A DNA stretch of 64,000 nt from an uncultured Bacteroidales bacterium (GCA_937914945.1 CALGJF010000067.1:33621-97620); one strand, 5' to 3'. Shown: positions 36,854-46,551, counted from the stretch's first letter. Numbers and translations are program-made. Notes: a model not told the origin generated them from the sequence alone.

Positions 36854-38044
36854 TTATTTTATCACACCAAGTTCCTTACCCACCTTGATGAAGGCAGCAA
36901 TAGCTTTGTCCAAGTGCTCGGGCTCGTGAGCTGCCGACAACTGAACGCGGATACGCGCCTGGCCCTTGGGAACCACGGGATAATAGAAACCGGTAACGAA
37001 GATACCCTCCTCGGCCATCTTTTGTGCGAACACCTGCGACAGAGGAGCATCGTAGAGCATAACCGCGCAGATAGCCGACTGAGTGGGCTTGATATCAAAG
37101 CCCGCAGCAAGCATCTTGTCGCGGAAGTAATTCACATTGTTCTGCAATTTAGTGTGTAGCGCATCGCTCTCGGCAAGCATCTTGAACATCTCAATAGATG
37201 CACCAACTACCGAGGGAGGCAATGAATTAGAGAATAGATAGGGACGCGAACGCTGACGCAACATATCTATAATCTCCTTGCGGCCTGTGGTGAAACCACC
37301 TACAGCTCCACCAAATGCTTTACCCAAGGTGCCTGTAAAGATATCGATGCGGCCATAGCAATCGAACTGCTCGGCAACACCATGGCCTGTTGCACCCACA
37401 ACACCCGCAGAGTGGCTCTCGTCAACCATTACAAGGGCATCGTATTTTTCGGCAAGGTCGCAAATCTTGTCCATGGGAGCTACATTGCCGTCCATTGAGA
37501 ATACACCATCGGTAACAATTATGCGGTAACGCTGTGCCTGTGCCTCCTGCAAGCAACGCTCAAGGTCGGTCATGTCGGCATTTGCATAACGATAACGCTG
37601 CGCCTTGCACAAACGCACGCCGTCGATGATTGAGGCATGGTTCAAAGAGTCGGAGATAATGGCATCCTCGGCAGTGAAGAGAGGCTCGAAAAGACCACCG
37701 TTTGCATCGAAACATGCTGCATAAAGGATTGTGTCCTCTGTTTTGAAGTAATCGGATACAGCCTTTTCAAGTTCTTTGTGATAATCCTGTGTACCGCAGA
37801 TGAAACGCACCGACGACATTCCGAAACCACGCTCCTCCATTGCCTGCTCGGCAGCCTTTATAAGGCGGGGATTGTTTGAAAGACCTAGGTAATTGTTGGC
37901 ACAGAAGTTCAATGCTTTTGAACCATCTTCGAGAGTAATCTCGGCAAACTGCTGAGAAGCAATATTGCGCTCTCTCTTATACAAGCCGGCAGCATCTATT
38001 GCAGCCAACTCGTCTTTAAGGTGTTGTTGAAATTTACCGTACAT
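36854..38044 (-). CDS. kbl: Glycine C-acetyltransferase (2-amino-3-ketobutyrate CoA ligase)
   Basis: The 396-aa protein is a fold-type I PLP enzyme of the alpha-oxoamine synthase family. Visible are NFCANNYLGLSNNP near 46, the cofactor-binding DESHSAGVVG motif near 208 and the PLP-lysine motif GTLGKAFGG near 240. Length matches Kbl. It splits 2-amino-3-ketobutyrate with CoA into glycine and acetyl-CoA. The gene is divergent from tdh, which makes its substrate, so the pair forms the threonine dehydrogenase pathway. Other family members (8-amino-7-oxononanoate synthase) are less likely from this context. Confidence 0.94.
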   Translation of the reverse strand: MYGKFQQHLKDELAAIDAAGLYKRERNIASQQFAEITLEDGSKALNFCANNYLGLSNNPRLIKAAEQAMEERGFGMSSVRFICGTQDYHKELEKAVSDYFKTEDTILYAACFDANGGLFEPLFTAEDAIISDSLNHASIIDGVRLCKAQRYRYANADMTDLERCLQEAQAQRYRIIVTDGVFSMDGNVAPMDKICDLAEKYDALVMVDESHSAGVVGATGHGVAEQFDCYGRIDIFTGTLGKAFGGAVGGFTTGRKEIIDMLRQRSRPYLFSNSLPPSVVGASIEMFKMLAESDALHTKLQNNVNYFRDKMLAAGFDIKPTQSAICAVMLYDAPLSQVFAQKMAEEGIFVTGFYYPVVPKGQARIRVQLSAAHEPEHLDKAIAAFIKVGKELGVIK

Positions 38045-38387
38045 TTTATATCTTGCTTTAGAAATTTATAAATACTTTTTTTCAAGCACACAAATGTACC
38101 TCTTTTATTAGAAATTTCACAAATTTCACAAACAAATATTTGTACTGCGAGGAATATAATTAAAAGCATTCTGACAGAAAAAGAGAGTGTAGACGATAAC
38201 AGAAAGCAAGTTTTACATAAAGCACGTATAAAATTCCAGAACTACTACAAATATGTAAAAATAATATAAATTATAGCATCTTTTCTCCTAAAAAAGCCAG
38301 CAAAGAGGGGTGTATAATAAAATTTAGCTGTATATTCGCGATATAAACATCTATGGATATATAAAATCAAAAACATATTATAGCATT
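38045..38387. promoter_or_regulatory. Divergent kbl-tdh control region
   Basis: A 343-base AT-rich gap without a gene. On the minus strand TACATTTG (38091-38098) is a -7 box 47 bases before kbl. On the plus strand TATATTCG (38331-38338) is a -7 box 50 bases before tdh. A small direct repeat (aaatttcaca twice, 38121-38140) lies between. No known riboswitch pattern is seen. Confidence 0.5.
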
Positions 38388-39344
38388 ATGAAAAACGTTC
38401 TTGTTATCGGTTCCACAGGACAGATAGGTTCCGAACTTACAATGACACTGCGCAAGCAGATTCCCAACGGTAATATTGTTGCCGGCTATATTCCCGGTGC
38501 AGAGCCCAAAGGTGAACTTTTGGAGAGCGGCCCTGCCGCTGTTGCCAACGTGTGCGATGCCAAGCAACTTGCCGAGGTTGTTGAGAAATATGAGATTGAT
38601 ACCATTTACAACCTTGCAGCCTTGCTGTCGGCTGTTGCCGAGGCGAAACCCCTGCTTGCATGGGATATTCAGATGAACGGCCTCATAAATATTCTGGAGA
38701 TTGCCCGCGAAAAGAAATGCGCGGTATTTACACCAAGCTCCATCGGTTCGTTCGGCCCCAACACCCCGCGCGACAACACCCCGCAGGATACCATACAACG
38801 CCCCAAAACCATGTATGGCGTAACCAAGGTGGCAACCGAGCTTTTGAGCGACTATTACTTTAATAAATATGGTGTTGATACACGTGCAGTGCGTTTCCCC
38901 GGCCTTATATCAAACGTAACACTCCCCGGCGGCGGTACCACCGACTATGCCGTGGAGATATACTATGCAGCTGTTAAGGGCGAGGATTTTGCCTGCCCCA
39001 TTCAGGCAGGCACGTTCATGGATATGATGTATATGCCCGATGCCTTGAAGGCCGCCATAGATATAATGAATGCCGACCCCTCGCGCCTCATTCACCGCAA
39101 CGCATTCAACGTGGCATCAATGAGTTTCGACCCTGAAATCATCAAAGCCGCCATTCAAAAGTATATCCCAGACTTCAAAATGCACTACGAGTTCGACCCT
39201 GTGCGCCAGGCTATTGCCGATTCTTGGCCCAACAAGATGGACGACTCATGCGCTCGCAACGAGTGGGATTGGAAACCCAGCTACGACCTCGATTCCATGA
39301 CCGTGGATATGATTCAGACACTACGCAAGCGTTTCGGGAAATAA
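38388..39344 (+). CDS. tdh: L-threonine 3-dehydrogenase, short-chain/epimerase type
   Basis: The 318-aa protein is an extended SDR: GSTGQIGSEL at residues 8-17 binds NAD, PSSIGSFGP supplies the Ser, and the YxxxK pair is in MYGVTK. It matches the UDP-galactose-4-epimerase-like Tdh found in Bacteroidetes rather than the zinc-dependent enzyme. It oxidises L-threonine to 2-amino-3-ketobutyrate, the Kbl substrate. Divergent pairing with kbl supports the assignment strongly. Length is normal. Confidence 0.92.
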   Translation: MKNVLVIGSTGQIGSELTMTLRKQIPNGNIVAGYIPGAEPKGELLESGPAAVANVCDAKQLAEVVEKYEIDTIYNLAALLSAVAEAKPLLAWDIQMNGLINILEIAREKKCAVFTPSSIGSFGPNTPRDNTPQDTIQRPKTMYGVTKVATELLSDYYFNKYGVDTRAVRFPGLISNVTLPGGGTTDYAVEIYYAAVKGEDFACPIQAGTFMDMMYMPDALKAAIDIMNADPSRLIHRNAFNVASMSFDPEIIKAAIQKYIPDFKMHYEFDPVRQAIADSWPNKMDDSCARNEWDWKPSYDLDSMTVDMIQTLRKRFGK

Positions 39345-39362
39345 CAATTTCCGATACATATA

Positions 39363-39403
39363 AAAAATATTGGGCAATGCGTACTGCATTGCCCAATATT
39401 TTT
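39363..39403. terminator. Bidirectional terminator between tdh and nadA
   Basis: A perfect 18-bp stem pairs 39363-39380 with 39386-39403 around a 5-base loop, with A- and T-runs at its base for both directions. Confidence 0.9.
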
Positions 39404-39420
39404 ATAGTCTTTATTGTCTG

Positions 39421-40410
39421 CTATTTCAAATTCTTTGACAGTTCAAGCATGCGCACTATGGGGCGCAGAGCATCCTCGCGCACAGCCTCATCGAGCTCCA
39501 CAAAGGGCCACTCATATTTAAGACAGTTATACAGCTTGGGGAGGGTGTTCAAGCGCATATAGTTGCACTCATTGCAGGCACAAGGTCCTGTGGTTGGCGG
39601 CACCGGTATAAATCTCTTTTGTGGGCAGCACTTTACCATTTCGTGCAGGATACCGCTCTCGGTGGCAACAATAAACTCCTGCGCATCGCTCTCCTGCGCA
39701 TATTTAAGGATGTTTGCCGTGGAGCCTATGTAGTCGGCAAGAGCAAGCACGCCGCTTTTACACTCGGGGTGAGCAAGCACTTTTGCATCGGGGTGCGTGC
39801 TTTTCAGTTCCACAATCTTTTCAATGGAGAATTGCTCGTGAACATGGCAACCACCATTCCATAGCATCATGTTGCGACCTGTTACGGCATTAAGATAGCC
39901 TCCAAGATTCTTGTCGGGCGCAAAGAGAATCTTCTCGTCCTTATCAAATGAATCAACCACCGCGCGAGCGTTTGATGATGTTACCACGATGTCGGTATGC
40001 GCTTTCACTGCTGCCGATGTATTTACATAAGCAACCACTTTGTAATCGGGGTGTTCGCGTTTGAAAGCGGCCAACTCCTCGGCGGGGCAACTGTCGGCAA
40101 GCGAGCAACCTGCGTTGAGGTCGGGCAAAAGCACCAATTTGTCGGGACAGAGGATTTTATTTGTTTCGGCCATAAAATGAACGCCGCACATCACTATTAT
40201 ATCGGCCGATGTCTTTTCGGCCTGCTGTGCCAGCGCAAGACTGTCGCCCACGAAGTCGGCAACATCCTGTATCTCGCCTTCGGTATAATAGTGTGCAAGA
40301 ATTACAGCATTCTTCTCCTTGCATAACTTACGTATTTCGTCTTTGAGGTTTATACCCTCGGGAAGAGGCTCGTTTACATAGCCCTTTTCTTTCCACTCTT
40401 GTTTAATCAT
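39421..40410 (-). CDS. nadA: Quinolinate synthase
   Basis: The 329-aa protein has the NadA repeats and the three cluster Cys contexts: VMCGVHFMAE, the middle LWNGGCHVHE/ECKSGVL region and the late TTGPCACNECNYMRLNT. It condenses iminoaspartate with dihydroxyacetone phosphate in NAD synthesis, using a [4Fe-4S] cluster. The start at 40410 (MIKQEW) is preferred because an earlier in-frame ATG at 40485 would lie upstream of the promoter. nadB and nadC are not adjacent. Confidence 0.95.
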   Translation of the reverse strand: MIKQEWKEKGYVNEPLPEGINLKDEIRKLCKEKNAVILAHYYTEGEIQDVADFVGDSLALAQQAEKTSADIIVMCGVHFMAETNKILCPDKLVLLPDLNAGCSLADSCPAEELAAFKREHPDYKVVAYVNTSAAVKAHTDIVVTSSNARAVVDSFDKDEKILFAPDKNLGGYLNAVTGRNMMLWNGGCHVHEQFSIEKIVELKSTHPDAKVLAHPECKSGVLALADYIGSTANILKYAQESDAQEFIVATESGILHEMVKCCPQKRFIPVPPTTGPCACNECNYMRLNTLPKLYNCLKYEWPFVELDEAVREDALRPIVRMLELSKNLK

Positions 40411-40454
40411 ATTGCAAATATTTTTATTGCCTGTCTTCGTATTACAAAGCAATA

Positions 40455-40462
40455 CAAAGGTA
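40455..40462 (-). promoter_or_regulatory. -7 promoter box for nadA
   Basis: On the minus strand the box reads TACCTTTG, 44 bases before the start at 40410. Confidence 0.6.
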
Positions 40463-40506
40463 ATAAATTCATCTATAAAAAACATTAAACAACTCTTAAA
40501 CTTTCA

Positions 40507-41052
40507 TCAAAAGTTCATTGAGAAATATATGGCAGGGCCACCGTCGGGAGTAACAGTGGGGCCTATTACCACATTGTGGCGATGGGCAAACGGGCGAGTG
40601 TAGATATATGCGCTTCCCACACCTATCGCCGTACCCGCAAGCACATCCCAAATGTCGTGTCGCTTGGAATATACACGCCCCCAAGCAACATAAGCACCCA
40701 CAGCATAGGCCGGAACACCATACCCCCAGCCGTAACGGCGTTGCAGATAGGCCGCTCCCGCAAAGGCTACCGCTGTGTGGTTCGAAGGGAAAGAGTGTTT
40801 ATCGCTGCCATCGGGGCGCTCTTTCTTTATTGTATATTTCAACAGATATGATGCCGCCACAGCTGTGGCACCACTGCCCGCAAGTTGCCAAAAGCCCTCC
40901 TTATCGCCCTTCAACAGCGACACACCGGCACCCACGGCACCCGGCACAAACATAAGAACATCGGTTGTGGTTTCCACCGTTTTGCGATTTTGCGCATACC
41001 CTTGCATGGCAAGTACAAGAATCAGTGCTATTGCAAGAATTATTCTATTCAT
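40507..41052 (-). CDS. PAP2-family phosphatase, exported
   Basis: The 181-aa protein has an N-terminal signal segment and three PAP2 motifs: KYTIKKERP near residue 72, SFPSNHTA near 87 and GRVYSKRHDIWDVLAG near 130. The usual PSGH is PSNH here, keeping the catalytic His. Such enzymes remove phosphate from lipids such as undecaprenyl pyrophosphate, phosphatidate or lipid A. The small size and Gly/Ala-rich helices suggest a compact inner-membrane or periplasmic form. Substrate is not inferable. It is 96 bases upstream of nadA on the same strand. Confidence 0.85.
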   Translation of the reverse strand: MNRIILAIALILVLAMQGYAQNRKTVETTTDVLMFVPGAVGAGVSLLKGDKEGFWQLAGSGATAVAASYLLKYTIKKERPDGSDKHSFPSNHTAVAFAGAAYLQRRYGWGYGVPAYAVGAYVAWGRVYSKRHDIWDVLAGTAIGVGSAYIYTRPFAHRHNVVIGPTVTPDGGPAIYFSMNF

Positions 41053-41195
41053 AATTTTTATTATTTTTGCGCAAGATAGTTATTTAATCATTTAATTACA
41101 ATATTTCAAGACGGGGTTTTGCGGCGCACTATCGGCAGATACCGCTAAATAGTGTTAAAATTATTATAATTAAGCTATTATTCACTGCTAATTGC

Positions 41196-41203
41196 TATCT
41201 TCG
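41196..41203 (+). promoter_or_regulatory. -7 promoter box for the transglutaminase-like lipoprotein
   Basis: TATCTTCG lies 41 bases before the start codon. Confidence 0.55.
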
Positions 41204-41244
41204 CATAATTATTCTAAAAAAATAACATCAAAAAAAATAAATCT

Positions 41245-42465
41245 ATGAAACATTTCTACAAAATTCTATTTTGGGGTGCAATCTTTTCGTTAGGAGTTTC
41301 CTGCTCTGACAACAAGATGGGATTGGAAGATTTTGAGGTGCCCGAAGTTCAAACTCAGACAAAATCATTTGCCCAGAATGATGGTTCTACCGACCTGTCG
41401 AAAAGAAGCAATGGATACAAATCGTACAAGCTATTGAGTACGGCCGGCCCCGCGGTTGGTATGCCCTTGGGTAACATAAACATAACCGACGAGCAGTATG
41501 CCGAAATAAAGTCTTTCACCGACGAGCTTGTAGCCAATTGCACAACAGATGAGCAGATACACAATACAGTACATAGTTGGTTGGTTAGTAATATTAAATA
41601 TGAATACACCGACAACGACCCATACCCTGTATTCAAAAATAAAAAAGCCATATGCCAAGGATATGCCAATCTTATGAAGGTTATGTTGCACTCACAGGGC
41701 GTTCCTTGCGTATTGACCAACGGATATATTCCGGCCGGTGGTCATGCATGGTGTAATGTATATTTCAACAACACATGGTATGCAAGCGACCCTACAAACA
41801 ACCACTATTTCAAAAGTTCGGCATACGGTAGCAACAAGCAATACGAACCAATATCAATAGATGCTGTGCTGTTTGAGGATGAATTCTGCACATACGGCTA
41901 CTCGGAAGCTGCGCTCAACGTACAGAGCATTAAAGAGGGATACGAAACCATATCTATTCCTTATAGTGCAGGTGGCTTTATTGTAAGCATGCTATCACCT
42001 ATCACAAATGTACCTACAAGCGTTAAGGAAGTTTATATAGGAGCAAACATAACATCGTTGGGCGAAAACATAATGGGATTGTCGGCAAAATCAACAACGA
42101 TAGAACAAATTCACATAGATCCCGATAACACTGTTTTTGAATCGTTCTCGGCAGGAGTTTATTACAAGAACCATACCGGCGACAACCTGGCAATGGTTGC
42201 ACCTGCGGCAAAGCACATTGAGCTAAAACCTATTGCGGTATTCGACAAAGAGTGTAAAATAAAAGACCTGCCCAAATTGGAGACCATTACTTTTGTTCCC
42301 GGCACAATGAAGATAGATTCATGGGCTGTGGAGCGTTGCCCCAGATTGCACACCGTATACATGCCTGTGGAAACCATCACAACCAGCAGTTCATTCATAG
42401 GTGTTTCCGGTGCTTTCCGTATTATCCGAGGTAACTATACCAATATACCCCAGATAAAATTATAA
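41245..42465 (+). CDS. Transglutaminase-like lipoprotein with LRR-like C-terminus
   Basis: The 406-aa protein has a lipoprotein signal ending GVSC at Cys20. A transglutaminase-like cysteine-protease fold follows, with Cys in AICQGYANLMKVML near residue 134, His in AGGHAWCNVYF near 168 and Asp in YASDPTNN near 179. The C-terminal ~170 residues have short repeats resembling BspA-type leucine-rich repeats (VKEVYIGANITSLGENIMG, LPKLETITFVPGTMKI). It may process peptides or bind proteins at the cell surface. It is monocistronic between its promoter and a terminator. The exact activity is unknown. Confidence 0.85.
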   Translation: MKHFYKILFWGAIFSLGVSCSDNKMGLEDFEVPEVQTQTKSFAQNDGSTDLSKRSNGYKSYKLLSTAGPAVGMPLGNINITDEQYAEIKSFTDELVANCTTDEQIHNTVHSWLVSNIKYEYTDNDPYPVFKNKKAICQGYANLMKVMLHSQGVPCVLTNGYIPAGGHAWCNVYFNNTWYASDPTNNHYFKSSAYGSNKQYEPISIDAVLFEDEFCTYGYSEAALNVQSIKEGYETISIPYSAGGFIVSMLSPITNVPTSVKEVYIGANITSLGENIMGLSAKSTTIEQIHIDPDNTVFESFSAGVYYKNHTGDNLAMVAPAAKHIELKPIAVFDKECKIKDLPKLETITFVPGTMKIDSWAVERCPRLHTVYMPVETITTSSSFIGVSGAFRIIRGNYTNIPQIKL

Positions 42466-42491
42466 GGATTTGCCACTATAGAATAGAGCAA

Positions 42492-42530
42492 GGCCGGGTC
42501 AAAAAACACTTTTGACGCGGCCCTCTTTTT
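42492..42530 (+). terminator. Terminator after the transglutaminase-like gene
   Basis: A 13-bp stem with one mismatch (42492-42504 with 42510-42522) is followed by a T-run. Confidence 0.8.
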
Positions 42531-42598
42531 TTACATGATATAGACAACGAGCTTGTAAAAAAAACGCTATTTTTAATGCCGCATATTTTTTTTATCTT

Positions 42599-42606
42599 TA
42601 TCTTCG
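42599..42606 (+). promoter_or_regulatory. -7 promoter box for the TRIC-family gene
   Basis: TATCTTCG lies 23 bases before the chosen ATG at 42630, which argues against the earlier in-frame ATG at 42576. Confidence 0.6.
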
Positions 42607-42629
42607 CGGCGCAAAAAAGAACAAGACAA

Positions 42630-43295
42630 ATGGATTTTTCATTTATTACCGCAATAATCGACTATTTCTCGGCACTTAAAATGCCTACGATATTTGAGTT
42701 CGTAGGAACATTTGCATTTGCCATCAGTGGTATTCGTTTGGCATCGGCAAAGCACTTTGATTGGTTTGGAGCCTATGTAGTGGGTGTGGCAACAGCCATT
42801 GGTGGCGGTACGTTCCGCGATATGATGTTGGGGGTAACCCCCTTTTGGATGACCGACCCTATCTACCTATGCTGGTCGGGGCTTGCACTATTGTGGGTTA
42901 TATTGTTCGGCAAGTGGCTCATACACATGCATAATACAATCTTTATATTCGATGCGGTGGGGCTTGCACTATTTACCGTAGTGGGTATTCAAAAAAGCAT
43001 AGATTGCGGGTTCCCGCTTTGGGTGGGTATTGTAATGGGCACCATGACCGGCGCGGCCGGTGGTGTAATACGCGATGTATTCATCAACGAGATACCTCTT
43101 ATATTCCGCAAGGAGATATATGCCATGGCATGTGTAATTGGCGGTATTGCGTTCGGTATATGCATGTGGGCGGGTGCCGATATGCTTGTAACCCATACCG
43201 TTTGCGGCATAGCCGTGTTCTTGACACGTCTGCTTGCTGTTAAATATCATATTTGCCTCCCCACCCTTAAAGGGAGCCATGTAAAAGAGGATTAA
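42630..43295 (+). CDS. TRIC / UPF0126 family membrane protein
   Basis: The 221-aa protein has about seven hydrophobic helices and the duplicated UPF0126 motif: GTFAFAISGIRLA with GGGTFRDMMLG in the first half, and FDAVGLALFTVVG with GAAGGVIRDVFINEIP in the second. This is the prokaryotic TRIC family, trimeric cation (K+) channels in the inner membrane; some relatives are tied to glycine uptake. It is a single-gene unit with its own promoter and a shared terminator. Confidence 0.9.
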   Translation: MDFSFITAIIDYFSALKMPTIFEFVGTFAFAISGIRLASAKHFDWFGAYVVGVATAIGGGTFRDMMLGVTPFWMTDPIYLCWSGLALLWVILFGKWLIHMHNTIFIFDAVGLALFTVVGIQKSIDCGFPLWVGIVMGTMTGAAGGVIRDVFINEIPLIFRKEIYAMACVIGGIAFGICMWAGADMLVTHTVCGIAVFLTRLLAVKYHICLPTLKGSHVKED

Positions 43296-43310
43296 TTACA
43301 TTTTATACAA

Positions 43311-43357
43311 AGCCAAAGGAGCCTGTTGCTTTTTTCAAGCAACAGGCTCCTTTGGCT
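43311..43357. terminator. Bidirectional terminator
   Basis: A perfect 21-bp stem pairs 43311-43331 with 43337-43357 around a 5-base loop, between convergent genes. Confidence 0.9.
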
Positions 43358-43369
43358 TACGGGGCATGC

Positions 43370-43846
43370 TTACCACACAACTGCTTTCACCATATAGAAG
43401 AGCAATACCACGCCATACAGGAGTTTTACTGCCGTGGTAACAATGAATGCGATAAATGAAACAGAAGCAACCTTAAAGGCTTGCCCGCTACGTTTCTTTG
43501 CCACATACTCTCCTATGAACGCGCCTATAAACGGCCCCAGAAGGATTCCCCAAGGCAGAAAGAAGAGCCCTATGACCATACCCACCAACGAGCCTCGCAC
43601 ACTCTCTTTGGAACCACCGCTAAGCTGTGTGAACCACACGGGCAGAATATAGTCTACGACTGTGATTACAACCATTATCACACCTGCAACCACATAAAAA
43701 GTGGAGGAGATTTCGGCTCCATCGCACAGCAACAGGAAAAGCAATCCCAAGTAACTCACAGGCGGGCCGGGCAATGCCGGGAGCACAGCTCCCAGCAGGC
43801 CTATGGCACCACATACGAGTGCAAGAGAAATAAAGAAAATCTCCAT
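43370..43846 (-). CDS. DUF456 family membrane protein
   Basis: The 158-aa protein has four to five hydrophobic helices with the DUF456 features GAVLPALPGPPVSYLG near residue 20 and PWGILLGPFIGAFIGEYVAKK near 98. The family is of unknown function; the Gly-rich loops suggest a small transporter or channel. It starts 10 bases after the S9 peptidase stop, so both are probably transcribed together. Confidence 0.88.
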   Translation of the reverse strand: MEIFFISLALVCGAIGLLGAVLPALPGPPVSYLGLLFLLLCDGAEISSTFYVVAGVIMVVITVVDYILPVWFTQLSGGSKESVRGSLVGMVIGLFFLPWGILLGPFIGAFIGEYVAKKRSGQAFKVASVSFIAFIVTTAVKLLYGVVLLFYMVKAVVW

Positions 43847-43856
43847 TGCAAATATA

Positions 43857-46397
43857 TTACTTAATCATACGTTGGGGATAAATATCGTTCCACCAACGTG
43901 CATCGTTCTTTAACCAACGTTCAAACCACGCCATTATACTGTTGTGCCACAGGATGCGTTTGGGTACATCGGCAATAAAGTGATCCTCGCCATCTACGCG
44001 AATGAACTCCACTGTTTTCCCAAGCACACGCAAAGCATTATACAATTGAATACTTTCGCCCACGGGCACATTGGTATCGGCTGTGCCATGCAACAGCAAC
44101 AGAGGGGTATTTATCTTGTCGGCATTAAAGAGCGACCCTTGCTTTGTAAACAAATCGGGGTTGTTCCAAGGATAGTTCTGAGCAGCAGCAACCGCGTTGT
44201 AACCAACGCCCCAATAACCCTCGCCCCAATAGCTTGTAACATCACTGATTCCGGCATGAGAAGCCGCTGCGGCAAAGATATCTGTTTGTGTTTGCAGATA
44301 CTGTGTCATGAAACCGCCATACGATGCTCCCAAGCAACCTATATGCTCTGCATCGACAAAGGGGTTGGCTGCACAGAAGGCCTTTGTACCCTCTATAATA
44401 TCATCGGCAGTGCGCTTGCCCCACGCATTTACGTGGCGCGCCGAGAACTCCTGACCATAACCGATTGTTCCGCTGGGATTCACCACCAATGTTACATAGT
44501 CGCGCGACGAGAACAACTGCGCCGCATAGGGATTGTCCATCCCGCGTGTAGTGGGGGTGGTTCCACCATAGTAATATACAATGAGAGGGTACTTTTTGTT
44601 TGCATCAAAAGCAGGAGGCAGGCAGTAATAGCAGTCGATTGTTGTGCCGTCGGAAGCGGTAAATTCCCAATCGTGTATTGTACCGAGCTCAATACCCTCG
44701 AGTTCCTCGGCATAAGGGTCGGCAATGAGAGTGGATTTTCCCTTGCGCACATCGCACATATAGGCCGCCTGACTACTTGATGCCGTAATGCTTATATATG
44801 CGGCAACGCTTGCATTGCGGGCAAGCGAGAAGGTGCGCACACAATCTCCGTTCAATGGGAGTTTATCAAAGCTCTTCTTTGCCGGATTGTAACGATATAT
44901 AGGCTCTGCATCGCAATCATTAGTTTTGAAATAGATACAGCCATCGTTTTTGTTCCATTGCACCAACTGCAAGGCAGGATTAAAATCCTTTGATATAGCC
45001 TCAACAGAGCCATCGGCACGGTTTATAACATACGCCTGTGTATCGTAGTTATTTGCAATGGGATGCTGACCGCAATTCTTGCCAATACCGCCAAAGGCTT
45101 CGGGGCCGCCGGTTACTACAATCTGCGATGCATCGGGCGAGAAACGCGCCGTGGTGGAGATAAAGCCATCGCCTTCTACAAGGGTATCTACCTCCAATGT
45201 ATTCACATTTAGGCAATAGAGCGAGGTTTTTGTAAAAGGCCACTCATTATCCACGGCCTCGTTGCTTGCATAGAGCAGCATGGCACCATCGTTGCTTATA
45301 TCGCACAAGGAGGTTGAGCGCAAACCCCATGTAAGGCGTTCGCGTACACCGCTCTCGATATCGTAACGCCATATAAAACCGCGGTTGCGACTGTTAGGTA
45401 CGCGGTCGCTACGGCTCAGCAGACGGTGAACGGGGCCTTTGTCGGCATCAAGTTGCTCGGTTATTGTGAAATAGAGCGATTTTTCGTCGGGCGACCAACG
45501 GCAATTACCGCTTGGCAGATTATCGGTTATCACAGTCTCTTGCAATGTGGCAGGATTGATGGTTATGAGTGATTCGCTCTCGGCCGATGTCGCCTTATAG
45601 AATAACTGCGAAGTGAGGGGTGTCCAGCCAAGTATTTTATATCCGGCGGGAAAGGTTACAACGGTTTTACCGCTTTTTGTCTCGGAAAGAACTGGATAGC
45701 GGTTGTGGCGTTGTTGATTGTAATAATGGAGATATGTGGTAAGCAGGTAGCGACCATCGGGCGAAATGCTTACACCCTCAACACGACTGCCATAGATAGT
45801 ATTGGGCAACAGATAGCGCTCTTTGAGTGCGGGCTCGCAAGCTATTTGGGTGATGGTATCGTTACCCGTGGAGAGAGACGCCATTACTGCCGGAGGGAAG
45901 GAGTCGGTTTCGGTAACCAATACCTTCACTGCCACTTTATACATTCTTTGGGGCTCCATGCGCAACTGCACATCGGCACCCTCGGCACGATGCAATGAAT
46001 CCTGCGCACGCATTTTGTCGCGCCTCATCTGCCCATCGACATAAATCTCGAAACGGGCAGGAGATTTCACCCTTAAATAGGCGGTTGTAAAGCGGTCGGC
46101 ACGCAGACGTGTTGTGAGCAGATAGATATTATTACCCTCACCGGCGGGCAGATTAATGTAACCGGCGGTATCGGCAACAAGCTCCACAGCGCCATCGCGT
46201 TCATCGCTCATGGGGATATCTGTTTGCATGAGCAGTTTCTCAAAATTGGGTTTGTACCCTTTGGTGCTTACACTGTCGGTTGTCAATGGGCGGCGCACCT
46301 TTACGGGCGACATCAGCCTCATCTGTTTAAGTGTGTCGGTAGCGGCAATGCCCAACAAAGGCAGGCAGGCCATAATTGCAAATAGTAATTTTCTCAT
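43857..46397 (-). CDS. S9 family peptidase (prolyl oligopeptidase / DPP-IV-like), exported
   Basis: The 846-aa protein has a signal peptide (MRKLLFAIMACLPLLGIA) and a long beta-propeller region with repeated WSPDEKSLYFT- and RFSPDASQIVV-type blades. A C-terminal alpha/beta hydrolase domain has Ser692 in GASYGGF, Asp in HGTADTNVP and His in GEDHF. It cleaves peptides, probably in the periplasm. The start at 46397 gives the signal peptide and sits 44 bases after a -7 box; an ATG at 46718 would extend into the divergent gene. It is followed by DUF456. Confidence 0.9.
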   Translation of the reverse strand: MRKLLFAIMACLPLLGIAATDTLKQMRLMSPVKVRRPLTTDSVSTKGYKPNFEKLLMQTDIPMSDERDGAVELVADTAGYINLPAGEGNNIYLLTTRLRADRFTTAYLRVKSPARFEIYVDGQMRRDKMRAQDSLHRAEGADVQLRMEPQRMYKVAVKVLVTETDSFPPAVMASLSTGNDTITQIACEPALKERYLLPNTIYGSRVEGVSISPDGRYLLTTYLHYYNQQRHNRYPVLSETKSGKTVVTFPAGYKILGWTPLTSQLFYKATSAESESLITINPATLQETVITDNLPSGNCRWSPDEKSLYFTITEQLDADKGPVHRLLSRSDRVPNSRNRGFIWRYDIESGVRERLTWGLRSTSLCDISNDGAMLLYASNEAVDNEWPFTKTSLYCLNVNTLEVDTLVEGDGFISTTARFSPDASQIVVTGGPEAFGGIGKNCGQHPIANNYDTQAYVINRADGSVEAISKDFNPALQLVQWNKNDGCIYFKTNDCDAEPIYRYNPAKKSFDKLPLNGDCVRTFSLARNASVAAYISITASSSQAAYMCDVRKGKSTLIADPYAEELEGIELGTIHDWEFTASDGTTIDCYYCLPPAFDANKKYPLIVYYYGGTTPTTRGMDNPYAAQLFSSRDYVTLVVNPSGTIGYGQEFSARHVNAWGKRTADDIIEGTKAFCAANPFVDAEHIGCLGASYGGFMTQYLQTQTDIFAAAASHAGISDVTSYWGEGYWGVGYNAVAAAQNYPWNNPDLFTKQGSLFNADKINTPLLLLHGTADTNVPVGESIQLYNALRVLGKTVEFIRVDGEDHFIADVPKRILWHNSIMAWFERWLKNDARWWNDIYPQRMIK

Positions 46398-46441
46398 TAT
46401 ATTATTGTTTATGTTATATGCTACAAAGAAATAATACCTTG

Positions 46442-46449
46442 CGAAGATA
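46442..46449 (-). promoter_or_regulatory. -7 promoter box for the S9 peptidase
   Basis: On the minus strand the box reads TATCTTCG, 44 bases before the start at 46397. Confidence 0.6.
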
Positions 46450-46526
46450 GTTAAAAATAGACTATATGGCATAACGCTTATGTAATTTTTTAACAACCGA
46501 CGCACTATATTTTCCGCATCTTTATC

Positions 46527-46551
46527 TATCTTTGCGGTAACCGCGAAGATA
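46527..46551. promoter_or_regulatory. Palindromic divergent -7 boxes
   Basis: TATCTTTG on the plus strand (46527-46534) and TATCTTCG on the minus strand (46544-46551) form a 25-base near-palindrome. The plus box can drive the TSCPD operon. The minus box could give a second, longer transcript for the S9 peptidase. Confidence 0.5.
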
